Below, in pieces: positions 4,089 to 5,007 of a DNA stretch of 5,007 bases. The stretch is from contig JAEXNS010000321.1 in the NCBI GenBank assembly GCA_023439605.1, positions 1-5,007 on the forward strand, read 5' to 3'. Position 1 is the stretch's first letter, and every line of letters starts with the position of its first letter. The notes beneath the pieces were generated by a model, which saw only the letters and a program-made list of their open reading frames with translations, was not told the DNA's origin and ran no database searches. A program made the position numbers and the translations under genes. Source of the DNA: Bacillota bacterium (GTDB lineage Bacteria > Bacillota > Clostridia > Oscillospirales > Ruminococcaceae).

Positions 4089-5007
4089 TTATACTTCTTT
4101 TTTGGTAAAGCCATCCCAGGCAGTTAGTAAAAAAGTAACCATATGTATAGATATAATTATTAAGGCAAATTTAAGTGAATGTTCATAGTATCCTGTTTTA
4201 CCATTTATAACAGCGTCTAAATCTGTATTTGCAAATATCAAAAAACGACCCCAATCTATTCTTGATGATCTGAATATGGTATTTAAAAAATTCCCAAGAA
4301 ACATCGCAACAATGCTTATTCCAGTTGAAATATTTGAATTTCTTAAAACACATGAAATTGAAAAGGCTAATGTAGCCATAACAATTATGCTAACGCTTTT
4401 TAAAACATAAACTTTAGCCATATGTAAAAATCCTGAAATCTCATAAACTTCATCGCCTTTTAAATATAGATACGTTGAACTTATATGTTCTGTTCCACCA
4501 ATAATCAAAGCTATTATCATAGAACAAAAGTAAATTGTAAATAGCATAATAAAATAAATAATAAGCACTGTCATATATTTGGAGAACAGTATTTTCCATC
4601 TTTTGATTGGATTTATTAACAAAAATTTAATAGTTCCTTCAGAAAACTCAGTTGCTACTATTCCTCCTGCAATTACTATTATAAGCATCCCCACTATGCC
4701 TATTAAATTACCATTTGCTAAAAACAAAACCCAAAAATTCAATTTTTCTATAACGTGCATATTTTCAATAGTTGGAGTTTCTGATATATCAAATTCAATG
4801 TTGTTTTCCAATCTATACTGCAATATTTGTATCTTATTTTGTGCTGAATTTACATCAATACTCCCAATTGACATCAAATTCATATCCATTGTTGTAACGT
4901 TTCCTATTGTTTCTTCTAAATCACTTGTCTTAAGATCACCGATTTTACTTACTATATCATCCTGCCAAGTTCCGTTATTTGGTTCGATGTCATTATCTAC
5001 TCTATAC
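4089..5007 (-). CDS. ABC-2 type transporter permease, partial (5' end outside the window)
   Basis: The reading frame has no stop up to the right edge, giving 305 visible residues; the methionine at 4889 is internal, and the true start lies outside. The visible part begins in a polar, probably extracytoplasmic stretch (1-100). Five hydrophobic segments follow at about 101-119, 145-170, 199-221, 226-245 and 280-297. Between the first two lies the conserved cytoplasmic motif ATEFSEGTIKFLLINPIKRWKILFSKY (118-144), typical of ABC-2 permeases of bacitracin/lantibiotic-export or NatB type. A first membrane helix is expected in the missing N-terminus. Such permeases work with an ATPase usually encoded just upstream, which would be to the right of this window. 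The substrate cannot be told. The gene ends 7 nt before its hairpin terminator. Confidence 0.9.
   Translation of the reverse strand, partial: YRVDNDIEPNNGTWQDDIVSKIGDLKTSDLEETIGNVTTMDMNLMSIGSIDVNSAQNKIQILQYRLENNIEFDISETPTIENMHVIEKLNFWVLFLANGNLIGIVGMLIIVIAGGIVATEFSEGTIKFLLINPIKRWKILFSKYMTVLIIYFIMLFTIYFCSMIIALIIGGTEHISSTYLYLKGDEVYEISGFLHMAKVYVLKSVSIIVMATLAFSISCVLRNSNISTGISIVAMFLGNFLNTIFRSSRIDWGRFLIFANTDLDAVINGKTGYYEHSLKFALIIISIHMVTFLLTAWDGFTKKEV

Noticed and set aside
4089..4889. Permease gene starting at the ATG at 4889
   Set aside because: No RBS precedes it, the frame is open to the window edge for 39 more codons, and the family should have a membrane helix upstream.

Overview
The window looks like chromosomal DNA of a low-GC, Gram-positive anaerobe, most likely a member of the Clostridia. 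The evidence is strong AT-richness, AAGGAG-type ribosome binding sites at 5-9 nt from the starts, consensus sigma-A promoters, and the gene content (DUF4846 protein, PIN-PhoH ATPase, ABC-2 permease). I cannot name the genus. Two short repeats with GC-rich cores stand out from the background.

Left part (1-2156), all on the minus strand. A perfect-consensus extended -10 promoter (116-144) fires leftward and meets a hairpin terminator about 60-70 nt later (37-87). This is either a tiny RNA or the attenuated leader of a gene beyond the window. Upstream of it is a stand-alone von Willebrand A protein with an intact MIDAS (169-864) and its own good promoter (901-929). Next comes a 56-residue remnant of a RhuM/Fic-DOC-type DNA-binding protein (973-1143). 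It stops exactly where an 11-bp sequence identical to the end of the two repeats begins. Then follows a membrane-anchored DUF4846 protein (1226-2128), possibly papain/NlpC-like.

Middle (2149-3880). A MITE-like element, R1 (16-bp terminal inverted repeats, near-perfect 8-bp target duplication), lies in the divergent gap between the DUF4846 gene and phoH2. The phoH2 gene (2495-3862) encodes a full PIN nuclease plus PhoH ATPase. Its leader has an unexpected layout: a strong RBS, an 11-codon ORF starting with TTG, and an intrinsic terminator whose stem begins at the ORF's stop codon, all before the RBS of phoH2. This resembles ribosome-controlled transcription attenuation.

Right part (3881-5007). 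A second copy of the repeat, R2, has inserted with a 9-bp target duplication into the T-tract of a long hairpin terminator. That terminator serves a convergent ABC-2 permease gene whose 5' part lies beyond the right edge. The duplication left the terminator's T-tract intact. R1 and R2 share a GC-rich core that forms a hairpin closed by a UNCG-type tetraloop (TACG in one, TGCG in the other), suggesting the element works as structured RNA.

The genes do not form one obvious pathway. The strongest leads are the phoH2 leader attenuator and the small structured mobile repeat family.
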